This document shows, piece after piece, positions 46,201-58,319 of a stretch of 64,000 bases of DNA. How positions within the stretch are numbered: the stretch's first letter is position 1; every line of letters starts with the position of its first letter. The translations under genes and the position numbers were made by a program. The stretch is from Enoplolaimus lenunculus (lineage: Eukaryota > Nematoda > Enoplea > Enoplida > Thoracostomopsidae): positions 1-64,000 of the forward strand of contig JASANG010000164.1 of assembly GCA_030248215.1 (NCBI GenBank). The letters are read 5' to 3'. The notes beneath the pieces were generated by a model. The model was not told the DNA's origin. It searched no databases and saw only the letters and a list, made by a program, of their open reading frames with translations.

Positions 46201-49200
46201 CGAGCGTGTGTTTTCGTTGGGTCGGCCGGGACAGCCGGGACAGCTTCGAGCCTATGTGTTGCTGGGTCGGGCGGGACAGCCGAGATAGCTTCGAGCCTAT
46301 GTTTTTGAAGGGTCGGGCGGGACAGCAGGGACTGCTTCGAGCCTATATTTTTGCTGGGTCGGGCGGGACAGCCGGGGCAGCTTTGAGCGCGTGTTTCCGT
46401 GGGTTGGCCGGGACAGCCGGGACAGCTTCGAGCATGTGTTTTCTCTAGGTCAGCCGGGACAGCTTTGAGCGTGTGTTTCCGTGGGTTGGCCGGGACAGCC
46501 GGGACAGCTTCGAGCGTGTGTTTTAGTTGGGTCGGTCGGGGCAGCCGGGACAGCTTCGAGCCTATGTTTTTGCTGGGTCGGGCGGGACAGCAGGTACAGC
46601 TTCGAGCCTATGTTTTTGCTGGGTCGGTTTTGAAAGCCGGGACAGCTGCGAGCCTATGCTTTTGCTGGGTCCGGCGGGACAGCCAAGACAGCTTCGAGCG
46701 TGTGTTTTCGTTGAGTCGGTCGGGACAGCCGGGAGAGCTTCGAGCCTATTTTTTGCTGGGTCGGGTGGGACAGCCGGGACAGTTTTGTGCGTGTGTTTTC
46801 TTTGGGTCGGTCCGGACAACCGGGACAGCTTTGAGTGTGTATTTTCGTTGGGTTGGCCGGGACAGCTTCGAGCATGTGTTTTCGCTGGGTCAGCCGGGAT
46901 AGCTTCGAGCGTTTGTTTTCGTTGGGTCGGTCGGGACAGCCGGGACATCTTCGAGCAAGTGTTTTTGCTGGGCAAGCCGGGACAGCTTCGAGCGTGTGTT
47001 TTCGTTGGGTCGGCCGGGACAGCCGGGACAGCTTCGAGCCTATGTGTTGCTGGGTCGGGCGGGACAGCCGAGATAGCTTCGAGCCTATGTTTTTGCAGGG
47101 TCGGGCGGGACAGCAGGGACTGCTTCGAGCCTATATTTTTGCTGGGTCGGGCGGGACAGCCGGGGCAGCTTTGAGCGCGTGTTTCCGTGGGTTGGCCGGG
47201 ACAGCCGGGACAGCTTCGAGCATGTGTTTTCTCTAGGTCAGCCGGGACAGCTTTGAGCGTGTGTTTCCGTGGGTTGGCCGGGACAGCCGGGACAGCTTCG
47301 AGCGTGTGTTTTAGTTGGGTCGGTCGGGGCAGCCGGGACAGCTTCGAGCCTATGTTTTTGCTGGGTCGGGCGGGACAGCAGGTACAGCTTCGAGCCTATG
47401 TTTTTGCTGGGTCGGTTTTGAAAGCCGGGACAGCTGCGAGCCTATGCTTTTGCTGGGTCCGGCGGGACAGCCAAGACAGCTTCGAGCGTGTGTTTTCGTT
47501 GAGTCGGTCGGGACAGCCGGGAGAGCTTCGAGCCTATTTTTTGCTGGGTCGGGTGGGACAGCCGGGACAGTTTTGTGCGTGTGTTTTCTTTGGGTCGGTC
47601 CGGACAACCGGGACAGCTTTGAGTGTGTATTTTCGTTGGGTTGGCCGGGACAGCTTCGAGCATGTGTTTTCGCTGGGTCAGCCGGGATAGCTTCGAGCGT
47701 TTGTTTTCGTTGGGTCGGTCGGGACAGCCGGGACATCTTCGAGCAAGTGTTTTTGCTGGGCAAGCCGGGACAGCTTCGAGCGTGTGTTTTCGTTGGGTCG
47801 GCCGGGACAGCCGGGACAGCTTCGAGCCTATGTGTTGCTGGGTCGGGCGGGACAGCCGAGATAGCTTCGAGCCTATGTTTTTGCAGGGTCGGGCGGGACA
47901 GCAGGGACTGCTTCGAGCCTATATTTTTGCTGGGTCGGGGCGGGACAGCCGGGGCAGCTTTGAGCGCGTGTTTCCGTGGGTTGGCCGGGACAGCCGGGAC
48001 AGCTTCGAGCATGTGTTTTCTCTAGGTCAGCCGGGACAGCTTTGAGCGTGTGTTTCCGTGGGTTGGCCGGGACAGCCGGGACAGCTTCGAGCGTGTGTTT
48101 TAGTTGGGTCGGTCGGGGCAGCCGGGACAGCTTCGAGCCTATGTTTTTGCTGGGTCGGGCGGGACAGCAGGTACAGCTTCGAGCCTATGTTTTTGCTGGG
48201 TCGGTTTTGAAAGCCGGGACAGCTGCGAGCCTATGCTTTTGCTGGGTCCGGCGGGACAGCCAAGACAGCTTCGAGCGTGTGTTTTCGTTGAGTCGGTCGG
48301 GACAGCCCGGACAGCTTCGAGCATGTATTTTCGTTGGGTCGGTCTGGACAGCTTCGAGCTTATGTTTTTGCTGGGTCGAACGGGACACCAGGGACTGCTT
48401 CGAGCCTATGTTTTTGCTGGGTCGGGCGGGACAGCCGGGGCAGCTTTGAGCGCGTGTTTTCGTTGGGTCGGTCGAGACAGCCTGACAGCTTCGAGCCTAT
48501 GATTTTGCTGGGTCGAGCGGACAGCCGGGACAGCTTTGACCGTCGGTTTCCGTAGGGTCGGTCGGGACAGCCGGGACAGCTTCGAGACTATACTTTTGCT
48601 GGGTCGGTCGGGACAGGCGGGGCAGCTTCGAGCATGTGTTTTCGCTGGGTCGGTTTGAAAGCCGAGACAGCTGCGAGCCTATGCTTTTGCTGGGTCCGGC
48701 GGGACAGCCGAGACAGCTTCGAGCGTGTGTTTTCGTTGGGTCGGTCGGGACAGCCCGGACAGCTTCATGTTTTTGCTGGGTTCGGGTGGGACAGCCGGGA
48801 CAGTTTCGAGCGTGTGTTTTCGGTGGGTCGGTCTGGACAGCCGGGACAGCTTCGAGCGTGTATTTTCGTTGGGTCGGTCTGGACAGCTTCGAGCCTATGT
48901 TTTTGCTGGGTCGAACGGGACAGCCGGGACAGCTTCGAGGGTGTCTTTTCGTTGGGTCGGTCATGACAGCTTCGAGCAAATGTTTTTGCTGGGTCGGGCG
49001 GGACAGCCAGGACAGGTTCGAGCGTGTATGTTTTTGCTGGGTCGGTCGGGACAGCCTGGACAGCTTCGAGCGTGTGTTTTTGCTGGGTCGGGTGGGACAG
49101 CCGGGACAGTTTCGAGCGTGTCTTTTCGTTGGGTCGGTCCGGACAGCTTCGAGCCTATGTTTTTGCTGGGTCGGTCGGGACAGCCAGGACAACTAGAACC

Positions 49201-49265
49201 TATATGTTTTTGCTGGGTCGGTCGGGACAGCCAGAACAACTAGAACCTATATGTTTTTGCTGGGA
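43216..49265 (+). repeat. 46-bp minisatellite array, about 130 units
   Basis: Unit of the form GGGACAGCCGGGACAGCTTC + GAGC(CTA/GTG)TGTTTT(T/C)G + (C/T)TGGGTCGG(G/T)C. Two main variants (GAGCCTATG...TTGCTGGG and GAGCGTGTG...TCGTTGGG) are intermixed, with some short units. The unit length is one more than a multiple of three and the unit is poor in stop codons, so long frames appear in all readings and on both strands. These are not genes. Confidence 0.95.
45440..48305 (+). repeat. 788-bp higher-order repeat inside the minisatellite, about 3.6 copies
   Basis: Blocks starting at 45611, 46399, 47187 and 47976 are almost identical (for example the GGTCGGTTTTGAAAGCCGG variant unit recurs at constant spacing of 788-789 bp), with only a few differences seen between copies. 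Units within a block differ much more from each other. Confidence 0.92.
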
Positions 49266-49784
49266 GTAACTGCTTTGTTATTTTTTCAGGCTGAATGAAT
49301 TTGTCATTCCTGGTCCGAATGCACTATTTGTGGTATTACAAATTTTAAGGCTTAGCTGTTTGAAAATGTATTTGAAACACAATAACAGTGTTTAATACAA
49401 TTTCAAAGTATACGTAAATTACCTAGTGTGTGTGGAGGGGTTGGAGGGGCACAACTCTTTTGAGAACACAATAAACGACAACTTTCCGAGATAAAAACTT
49501 CCATCCTCCACATAGACAACTTTTTAAATTACATTCTCAGGGTGATTGCCGCCCCCCTGAACCCCTCGCAACATTAAGGGACCCTAAGCAGGATGGGGGG
49601 CTGCCGCCCCCTTGGCCCCCCGCACTAAGCGGTTCTCACACTTAAGCTGCACAGACAAAGTCAAAAAGTTTTGTTCAAACAAGGAATTGCTTTATGTGGG
49701 GGTTTGGTGGTTGACAGCCGCTTGAAAACGCAATAAAAAATGTTTTGTGTCAGTGTTCTATCATTGGCCCGATCCACACTGTCA
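49266..49784. other. Unique spacer of the satellite transposon
   Basis: Non-satellite DNA with GC-rich patches (GGGGGGCTGCCGCCCCCTTG near 49596) and no gene-like frame. Confidence 0.6.
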
Positions 49785-49990
49785 CGACTGTCCCAACCGA
49801 CCCAGCCAAAACATAGGTTTGGAGCTGTCCTAGATGTCCCGACCTACCCAACAAAAATATAGGCTCGAATCTGTCCCAGCTGTCCCGACCGACCCAGGAA
49901 AAATATGGGCTGGAAGCTGTCTCAGCTGTCCCGATCTACCAAGCAAAAATACGGGCTCGAAGCTGTCCCGACCAACCCAGCAAAAACATT
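49785..49990 (-). repeat. Inverted-orientation copies of the 46-bp unit
   Basis: Four to five diverged units reading on the minus strand (AGCTGTCCCGACCGACCCAG). They form the short right arm of the element. Confidence 0.85.
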
Positions 49991-50598
49991 TCATTCGGGT
50001 ATATTGCTGTCCCGTCGGTAAATGGGACACCCCTGAGAGTAACATGGGCCGCAATGTATATACTTTCAAAATTTAAGTACGCTTAAAAGTTTCGAACATA
50101 AATTATTTGGGCCTGAACTCATTTATGCATTACAATTAGGGATAATTGACATTTATGGACTCTAATTACGGTTTAGGGACTCTATCCGTTTACGGACTGT
50201 TATTAGAGATACGGACTCCTATTGATTGGGACTCAAAGTGGAGACCCCCTCTTATTACCCCCTCTAATTCGGGTCACTACAGTATATTTGTATCGTGAAA
50301 TTAATAGTAAATTACGTGCGCTAAACCAGTCATCAAACGCAAAAAATGACGCAGTTCAGTGCGTCGCTTTTACATATGAAAAGATATAGATTTCTGAACT
50401 GTTAAATTACATTTTGGTTCCGCTGTAATCCACATAAAATCACAAAAAGTGAAAGTATATATTCATAATAAAGTCTTAAAAACAAGTCTTAAAATTTGAA
50501 ATTCAATTTAAATGATCAGGGGAGGTTAGGAGCCAAATCTGCGTTATGTTCCGATATGTTAAGACTAGAGCGGGTCCTGAAGTTTTAGACCAACATTA

Positions 50599-51043
50599 CT
50601 GTATTGACCCGAATAAGAGGTGGGTAATAAGAGGGTGGGGTCCCCATTTTGCGTCCAAAGCAATAGAAGTCCGTATCCCTAATAAGAGTCCGTAAGCGGA
50701 TAGAGTCCCGAGACCCTAATTAGAGTCCATAAATGTCAATTAGCACTAATTGTAGCGCATAAATCACTCCAGGACCAAATAATTTGAGTTCGAAACTTTA
50801 AAGCGTACCTAAATTTTGACAGTACATTCATAAGTATAACCTTGTATTATCGCTCAAGCTATTGACACAAGAGAAGTGAACGTTTAATTCAACGGATAAT
50901 TGCAGTAAAGGATATATTTCAGTAACAAAGGGCGGCGGAGCATGGGTTAAAAATAAATAACAGTCCGTAACCGAATAACAGGGGGGTTACCCTCTGGAGG
51001 GGCCAAATAAATATCAGTCCCCCTTTTATTCGGGTCACCACAG
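50599..51043. mobile_element. TA-flanked MITE, intact-looking copy, opposite orientation
   Basis: Ends CTGTATTGACCCG and CGGGTCACCACAG, TA at 50597-50598 and 51044-51045. It is the closest full-length relative of the interrupted copy and shows the pre-insertion sequence (GAATGTACTGTCAAAATTT when read in the same direction). Confidence 0.85.
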
Positions 51044-51165
51044 TACTTTAACAATGTAACTACCAAAACATTCTCCTCAGAGTAATAAACACAAGTCTAG
51101 AACCAAGCTTAGCCGAAGCCTATGCAACAAAATTAGTCTAAATTTAAGCGTAGTCCGTTTCGGTG

Positions 51166-51470
51166 TAGAGAGAAGGCGGGCACTAGCGGTCCAGTGGGAC
51201 GGGCGGGTGCACCCCCCGTCAAAAATTATTTTATAATAAAATGTTATGGTCCGCCTACCTTACAATTTTTCCCTTCAGAAAAATTTTTTGCGATAAAACG
51301 ATGATTCTGAGGGGGAAATTGTAAGGTAGGAGAACCTCATCATTTTATCACAAAAAATTTTCTGTCAAAAAATTATATTTTCCCTACATCGCAATTTTCC
51401 CCATCAGAAAATTTTTGAGAAAAATTGCGTTTCAAAACATTTATGTGGTTATTTCTGCTTGGAACGGAGA
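51166..51470. repeat. Repeat related to 20095-20282, with internal palindromes
   Basis: Contains CACTAGCGGTCC and then CCTACCTTACAATTTTTCCC, which returns inverted as GGGGGAAATTGTAAGGTAGG about 70 bp later. Confidence 0.6.
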
Positions 51471-52193
51471 ACGATTTATGTATGTATAGTTCGAGGGAAG
51501 GGTGACATTCGATATAATCGGGGGCAAACCAAATCACTCAATTTCCGTTGGCCGACGCAATTATTTATTAGTTCGTAGTAATCTTCTAATCGAATACCCA
51601 GCACTATTGAAGAAGTTTCAAAACAAAAACTATTTTCAGAATTGTATGTTTTACGCTCATAGCAATCAGCTTGTCAGTCAGTGTACTTTCCTTAGAGCAA
51701 GAAGATAAAAAAGTGCTTGAGAAATGGTGTTGCGCTATGCATGTAGTGAGGTGGCGTCATACTCGGTGCGGCACCGTAAGTTAAAAAATTTCATTTATGA
51801 ACCGTTATCCGTTTCCATGTAAAAATTCATGTGCTTTGCAGTACAGTGGCATGCGGTGACGGGCGGCGCCGGACGTCATGAAAAGCATAGCGCCATCTTA
51901 AGTATACCTATAAATTTATCTCAAACTCAAACGACGAAACATTCGAACACACATACACAAGGTCTACCGAAGGACCGAGCTTATGACAGTATCCAACAAG
52001 ATATAAGAAAAGAATTTTTATGAATATCATACTGAATTATAAAAAGTTACCAGGTACTTAGTAACTATAATTGGAAAGAAAAACAAAGTCAGACAGCTCT
52101 AAATTTTAAAAACAATATACTTACACCGAAAAAACCAAATCTACCGACAAAAATCATTAATAATTAAGTTCAATATTACGATTTCTGACTAAG
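51471..52193. other. No gene recognised
   Basis: Includes CAGTGGCATGCGGTGACGGG at 51845, which resembles a transposon end, but no partner was found. Confidence 0.4.
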
Positions 52194-52378
52194 GTTTAAT
52201 TACAGAATTTCTTTTCGTCAGCTCGAGCTACTTTAGTTATGAAACAGGACAAATTATTCCAAAAAACTTTACACAATAGCATTTTGGGTAATCGTATACA
52301 TGTTTCATTCCGAATGCGTATCCGGACTTTTCCGTATTTGGACATAAATCCTGATATCCAGTGCCAATCTATAGTGTA
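52194..52378. repeat. Right copy of an inverted pair (partner 42430-42595)
   Basis: Reverse complement shares CTATAGAT.GGCA..GG, AAAATGCT and GAGCTGACGAAAAGAAATTC with the left copy. Confidence 0.65.
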
Positions 52379-52843
52379 CACTGGATGTGGGTGAGTTTTG
52401 GATATCTAATTCAGAAACACTGCACTTACGAACTTAATAGGGACTCGCATGTGGGTACAATTTTTACAGTAGCGTGGACAGTATAACGGGGTTGACCCGT
52501 CTTGCCAACATTGTGCGCCTTTTTCGGTACCGCCGAATGTATGATACTAAACGAATATAGTTCAAAATAAATACTAAATACTTAACCACTTTTTCGTCCA
52601 CTTGTTTTATTCATACGACGCCTTTTCATTTGGGGCTTCACCTGAGAAATTCAAGTATCAAAGCCGCCCTTTTTCAATAGAACGTAACCTGCATCTTTCT
52701 GAAATCCCGGCTATGCCCATCATCCTCGAGCCCGCGTATAGAAGAGTTTCCGAACAAATAATACCGCTAAGTCCAAGATGAGGCTCTGTCAAATCTAAGC
52801 ATTGACGTTAAAACTGAAGCCTAGTCGAACGTCTATGGAATCT
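52379..52843. other. No gene recognised
   Basis: AT-rich with no convincing frame or repeat pair. Confidence 0.4.
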
Positions 52844-53193
52844 ACGACAATTCGTCGTCCGACAACTTGTCGTCCAACGGTGTCCTAAACCCGACGAACA
52901 AATCTGAGCATAATCCTAAGGGCCCATGTAAAGATCAGGGGCGGAGAGTTTTTCTGTGGGACTAGAATAGAGTGTTGACTATTTTATTGCTTGGCTTTGG
53001 CTTGGGCTTGGGCTTAGGCTCAGGAATATGCTTTTAATACTGTTCCGCCCCTGTTCTTTACATTGGCCATCCTAAGTGTATGCTTAAGCCGAAGTCTAAG
53101 CCTAACCATAACGATGGGTGATGAATTGTCAAGTCAATGACTGTTCGGATTACATGTTGTCGGTCGACGAGTTGTCAGGCGAATATTTGTCGT
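52844..53193. mobile_element. Inverted-repeat MITE with ACGACAA ends
   Basis: Left ACGACAATTCGTCGTCCGAC and right GAGTTGTCAGGCGAATATTT (then GTCGT) are inverted, and several CGACAACT/TTGTCG words lie near each end. A diverged piece occurs at 37460-37600. The interior contains GGGCTTGGGCTTAGGCTC-like words. Confidence 0.6.
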
Positions 53194-54990
53194 GATACCA
53201 CATATAGAACAAGCGACATTGGCAACACTGCAAAATCAGAACCTAAGTTGACCTATGACTATAAGCTAAAAATGGTGGTCTTTTCGGCAATCCCGCAGCA
53301 AGCGTTTGTCCCAAAACGGTTGGCATTTGAAAATTTTTCCATTAGTTGAGCTAAACGGTGCTAATTTTTCCGCAATCAGATGTCTGGTTAACAAATTGCG
53401 GTCAAATAAAACTGATTTGCTGGCAACTTCCATTAAAATTTTTACAAGCAGAAATCTAATTGGAAATATCACTCTTTAATAGCTGCAACCAATCTACATT
53501 ACGTCTCTGCAACCCAGACATTACTCGATTTCTGTTCCAGAAGTATATATATGTACCTACTTAGTTTATATTTGGTCATTTTTAATTGGTTTGATCAATA
53601 TATAAGTTCGTAAATATGTATATATTAAGAAGAATGCAAGACAAAAGTTTTGCTTTGGAAGTTAAAACAATTTTCGTCCATAGTTTCGGGTTCATTTCAA
53701 TCGCTCGTTCTGACTTAAACAACTCACCCGAATTTATATTCAACTCAAAGTGAGTTAATATTTTTGTTATATAACTTTGAATTAACGAGAAAAAACTAAT
53801 TCTCTGTAACTTGAATCAACCCATTGGAGTTTACACTGCATTGGACGCAGCTCCGTGTATCCAGCGAAATATAAATATTCTAAGCAACTTTAAACAAACA
53901 GATTTTGTTCTCAAGGCGGACCTTGAGACACTTAAAAATATTGAATGGAGCCAGCGGAGCGGTGTTGAATGCAAATAATTTATTTTACAGATTTGACGAG
54001 GGTTTCAAAAGTTGCAGTCGAGTCAATGATTTGAAACGCTGCCAGGCAACGATTTGGGATAGCACCAGGTGAGATACTTTAATAACTGTTGAATTATTTA
54101 CTTGGTCGTCAGAAATCATTGAACACCGTTCATCTTCGCAAGCAACATCGGTTCATATATAAACATTGCCCTTTTTACAAAATTCTTCAATTCCCAAGGG
54201 AATCCTCACGGGCCGAAAACGTCGAATTTTTAAAGACACAAACTTAAATGTGGAATCATAATAAGTTATGTAAGCTGTGAGAAGTTCATATGTGCAAAAA
54301 TTTTGGAAGTTCGACCATTGTTTGGCAAACCATGGCTGGTGGGCGCTGAACGGAAAAGAGCCGTATTGTGATAACCGCAGGCGGCTATAGTGCTACTTAA
54401 AACGCAATTTATGTTAAATACGCTGAAAGCACTGCGAAAAGGTTTTTTGTTTTTTCCCAATGTTATAGAACAGCACCGTAACAGTGGTTTAAGCATGTTG
54501 CTAAGCCTAAGCAACAAATGGTCTAAAGTTTAAGTTTGCTCAATTGCAGTCCAAAAAATGTTCCGCCCCTAATCTTTAGATTGGCGTTCTTTTTTGACAC
54601 GAATCCTAAAACAACTGTTTATTTCTATAAAATAAAATGATTTTCGTATCCGGAAATTGTTTTACTTTAAATAATAACATTCAATTTCATCACTCATTTC
54701 TGACAGATCAGTCGACTTTAGTTTGGCGTCTCGGACAAGCAATATGTATTATATATTATATTATATGCGTTGTATAGATCAATATTTAAAGTCTTAAAAT
54801 TTGATATTGGGCAACAAATTCCAATTAGGCTATGAGAACCGAGAATAACTTTTGAACAACATTACGTTTTGCAAAAATTTTGATTTGTGTAAAATTTGCT
54901 GGTATTTATTATGTTTTAAAGTCTTCAAATTTAATCAATTTTAAATTTGCAAAATGTGACAAGTGGCTGTTCGGTAAATGTCTGTCATTG
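53194..54990. other. No gene recognised
   Basis: AT-rich with no coding signal I can support. The segment near 53271 (GGTGGTCTTTTCGGCAATCC) may be related to 58745-58790. Confidence 0.4.
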
Positions 54991-55079
54991 TGACTTGATT
55001 ATGAGGCAACATCCCGGGTCTGTAACTACAGCGCCGGGGGGGAAAGCTCATCTCAGCCGTCTATTCCTAAAAAATTTTG

Positions 55080-55520
55080 GCCGTGTAAAAAGTTTTGCTT
55101 TAGTTGCCAAATCCGTTAGCAAGCGCACTACCACTGCGCCACGCAGCCCACCACTTCAACTACTTTTTTGTCTACTATATGTGTCGACCGTATGATGCAC
55201 GGCAAGCATACTATATAGTGCAATGCATTTGCATATACACACAGACAAGCATGTTTCACATGCTTACATATCTCAATCTTCACCAAAGTCGTTCGTTGAC
55301 CGTTTAGGTAGGACCCGGCACTGCAAGTCATTTTAACTAAAGAGCTTAAAAGGCGGATTACGGGTGGTTTCAAACTTACGACTTACGGATCGTATTAAAG
55401 CAGACACTATACCACTACTCCACGTAACCCGCCTCTCCACCGTATGCTGTCGGCAAGCATACTACACAATGCGCATTGCATATATTGTTTATACACGAGT
55501 ATTCATGTATCCCAAACCTA
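55080..55520 (-). repeat. tRNA-like repeat units, two diverged copies
   Basis: Box A-like GTGGCGCAGTGGTAG on the minus strand near 55130, and GGTAGGACCCGG...ACCCGCCTCTCC landmarks at 55308-55440, as in the 59212-60530 array. Confidence 0.65.
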
Positions 55521-56009
55521 TCCTAAGCTAAGACGAGTGAGTCCAAAGGTAGCGTAAGCCTTAAACCTGCATCTACACTGGACATAAATTGCTGGAAACC
55601 TCAAAAAGTACATGACCATCGAAACACATTGAAAAGTGGTGCTCGTCGACGCGTCTGCGCTGCTTCGTCCAGTTTATGGGGCTAAACTATAATAGCATGA
55701 CTCCTGTTCGAAGTTTTTCCCAAAGTTAAGAATAGCGCCGGGAACCGAACCAACCTCAACCCTCTTGCCCTCGAGTCGACAATACAAGAAGTCTGAGAGG
55801 AGGGCGTAGGCGGCCAGTTTGAAACCACCTCCGAAATAGCCATTTCCTGACTACACAAACTGAGTCAAATTTGACCTCGAAAGAATCAAATTAGACTCAC
55901 TGAGCGATTCAGTGCGAAGTCAGGAAAAGCCTATTTCGGAGAAAGTCAATTTGACTCACCATTTTTTGCAGAGTGTAAAGTCCCGGAATCCTGCGGATAC
56001 TGTTACGGG
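55521..56009. other. No gene recognised
   Basis: Nothing supported beyond possible decayed repeat units. Confidence 0.4.
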
Positions 56010-56327
56010 GGCTACTCCATGGACGCAATGGCAAATTGCCCCCTTTTGAACACGGCATCCTGTTGAAAATATTATGGGCGGTCAAAGCATGTCTCACACT
56101 CTCGCATGCCCTAATTTTCAACAAAATCGTACGGTCGACACATATATAGTCCAGGAAAAAAGTAGTTGGAAAGTCAGGCTGCGTAGCACAGTAATAAAGG
56201 TTTCCCCTAATGATCTATAGGTCGTAGTTCGAAACCCATCGCATTATGCCCACATTTCCAGCTGCTTTATTTAAAAGGTTTAAAGTCCCGGTTCCTACCT
56301 AAACTGACGCCCTGTTCTCCATCAGGA
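56010..56327 (+). repeat. tRNA-like repeat unit, opposite orientation
   Basis: Contains GGCTGCGTAGCACAGTAATA and GTAGTTCGAAACCC (box A and box B-like) near 56177-56246 and ends CCCGGTTCCTACCTAAACTG, the reverse complement of the unit start in the main array. Confidence 0.65.
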
Positions 56328-58319
56328 CAGGCCACTTTATGAATTGTTTAGGTTGGTTTTACCATAAAGATATACCGTAATCCTTTCATTGAGCCTCATT
56401 GAAAAAATATTATTACAATGTTTTCCGTTTGCAGAAAGGCAATATTTTGTACATATTTGCTGTATTTTACCCAAAAACACGCCAAAAGTTTAACCACATG
56501 CCATAGGGCTTGCACTCAAATCTTTTGACATATCAAACCCTTCTGGATTAGTGCGTACACTTATGACATATGCTTGGCGCAGTAAAAACAAAGCTTAACA
56601 ACAGAGGGTTCAAGCTGACCGACCCCCTCCCGAATGCAAATTGATATATCCAGTGTGAACCTAAATTTGTTGAACCTTAACATGCAGGTATTTCCGTTAA
56701 AAACAGGGTATTTCAGTTTTTTTGGTCAATTTTAACTATAGGGCGTTCCCAATTAACCTAAGCATAAGCCTAAACCTAAAGCATCAGCGCTTGCTTGACC
56801 AGCTGAACCTCACATAAACCTAAACCTACAACTGTCAAAGTGTCTCAGTCTCCGTAGCTTCGGATGGACTGGCGCCTATAATAGACATGGGATTTCTTGT
56901 AAATCGGACCCCTCCAAAATTTTTTCGACAAAATGCACAACTGCATGTATATACAAAACGATGTTTTTGCATCAGAGATTTGCTTATAAACAGTCTGTGT
57001 ATATAATTTTAGCCAACACAAATTGCAAGTGCAATAAGTTTGTCGTTCGCACTGTCGCTGTTATTAAATGCGTCTATTTTGGCGTCGGAATATATATTTG
57101 AGTTTGAAAACATAACATCTTTAATTCCTATAAGTATAATAAATATATATCATTCTTTTTTAAAAATACTATATTTTTCGATTATTTTAAGAAAATTAAG
57201 TGCATACCTGATTTAAGCAGGGTTGTGAAAATTTATTTTTGGTTAATAGTTTAGAGATAATTGTTTTGCAGACCTATGCATGGAACAAATGTTTACACTT
57301 GGCGTGAACGTAAGCCTATTAAAGCCTAAAGCATTAATCAAAGTCGGCTTTTGTACATTTACGCACACCAGCTAAGGCTTAGCCTCAGATTTAGGCTTAT
57401 GCTTAAAGAAATCTTGCCTATACGTTTGCCTAAGCCTTTGCTCAAGCATATTACTAAGCTTTAACTTTTAATACTTGAAGACAGTGTACAAAAGCCTACG
57501 GGCGTTCGCAGAATATATTTCGGGGTGAACTGAATACTTTTAGGAGGCCACCTACAATTGAAATTCCAGACTGTTTACATTTATCCGAGTCTATTTGAAG
57601 GACACCAGCCGAAATTGGGGAGGGCACGGCCCCCTGATGCCCCCATTGGACACTGTTATAAAAACCTCGTAGCCTCAGCTTAAACTCTAAGCATAAATTT
57701 CCAGGAAAAATCCTTATGCCTGTGATCTTTTCTGAACCATTTCTATAACGTTTTAATTTGCGAGCGACAATTGATTTCTATATTATCTGCGATTGTAGTT
57801 GTTTTTAAAATAGAAACCATGGAAATAGACAAGATTTTGGTCCATATCCAGTTCTTTAAAGTCCTGTGTTAATTTTTGAGGGCACTGCTCAAGCCATTTC
57901 AATTCGTAAGGCACGCATAGATATTTAACCAATTGAAAAATGACTACTGTAGCCTGTACTCAAAGAATTTGTTCCCATTTTGAGCAATTTTAAGTCAAAT
58001 TGTTATTAAGAAAAGGATTTAAAACTGAGAAGAGATAAACGTTGTTATTGTTTTTAGTTGTCGACGAAAGATGAAATGTTGAAAAGTAAAAATATTTTAA
58101 TATTTTTGTTTTATTTGTTGGAATGACAACTTTGTTTGAAGTTTGTGTGCTGTGTTCAGAATTGAACAAAAATATTTTGTTTTATAAAACAGAGAGAAGA
58201 GCTTTACTTGATCCGATGGCTTTTCACGGACAAGATTCTTTTACACACACACATATATATATATATATACATATTAAACGATTCTTAAATATAGTTTGCA
58301 ATTAAAATATGATATAAAA
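56328..58319. other. No gene recognised
   Basis: AT-rich. Scattered CCTAAGCC/TTAGGCTT-like words (56757, 57362-57430). An ACACACA-TATATA simple repeat at 58243-58270. No coding signal. Confidence 0.45.

Larger units (their letters stand above)
43173..50050. mobile_element. Satellite-carrying inverted-repeat transposon (foldback-like, non-autonomous)
   Basis: Left GGCCAATGTTACTCTTAGGG and right CTGAGAGTAACATGGGCC are inverted ends. The flanking 8-mers GGAATGTA and GCAATGTA agree at 7 of 8, and the uninterrupted sister element reads straight through this point. Next to each end lies GGGACAGCAA and then copies of the 46-bp unit, pointing inward from both sides. The left arm is about 6 kb of units, the right arm about 200 bp, and the unique spacer about 500 bp. 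No transposase frame. Confidence 0.75.
42955..50282. mobile_element. TA-flanked MITE, long copy interrupted by a satellite-bearing insertion
   Basis: Left end CTGTAGTTAGTGACCCG and right end CGGGTCACTACAG, with TA on both sides (42953-42954, 50283-50284). Its two outer parts (42955-43172 and 50051-50282) align end to end with the uninterrupted copies at 3693-4046 and 50599-51043. The 6.9 kb between them is an insertion. Confidence 0.8.

Noticed and set aside
43245-49269. Long overlapping reading frames on both strands rich in GRDSRDSFE, GTAGTASS and GQPGQLRA
   Set aside because: They are translations of the 46-bp minisatellite in successive frames. The unit has few stops and is not a multiple of three, so all frames stay open. 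No start context or splice structure supports a gene.
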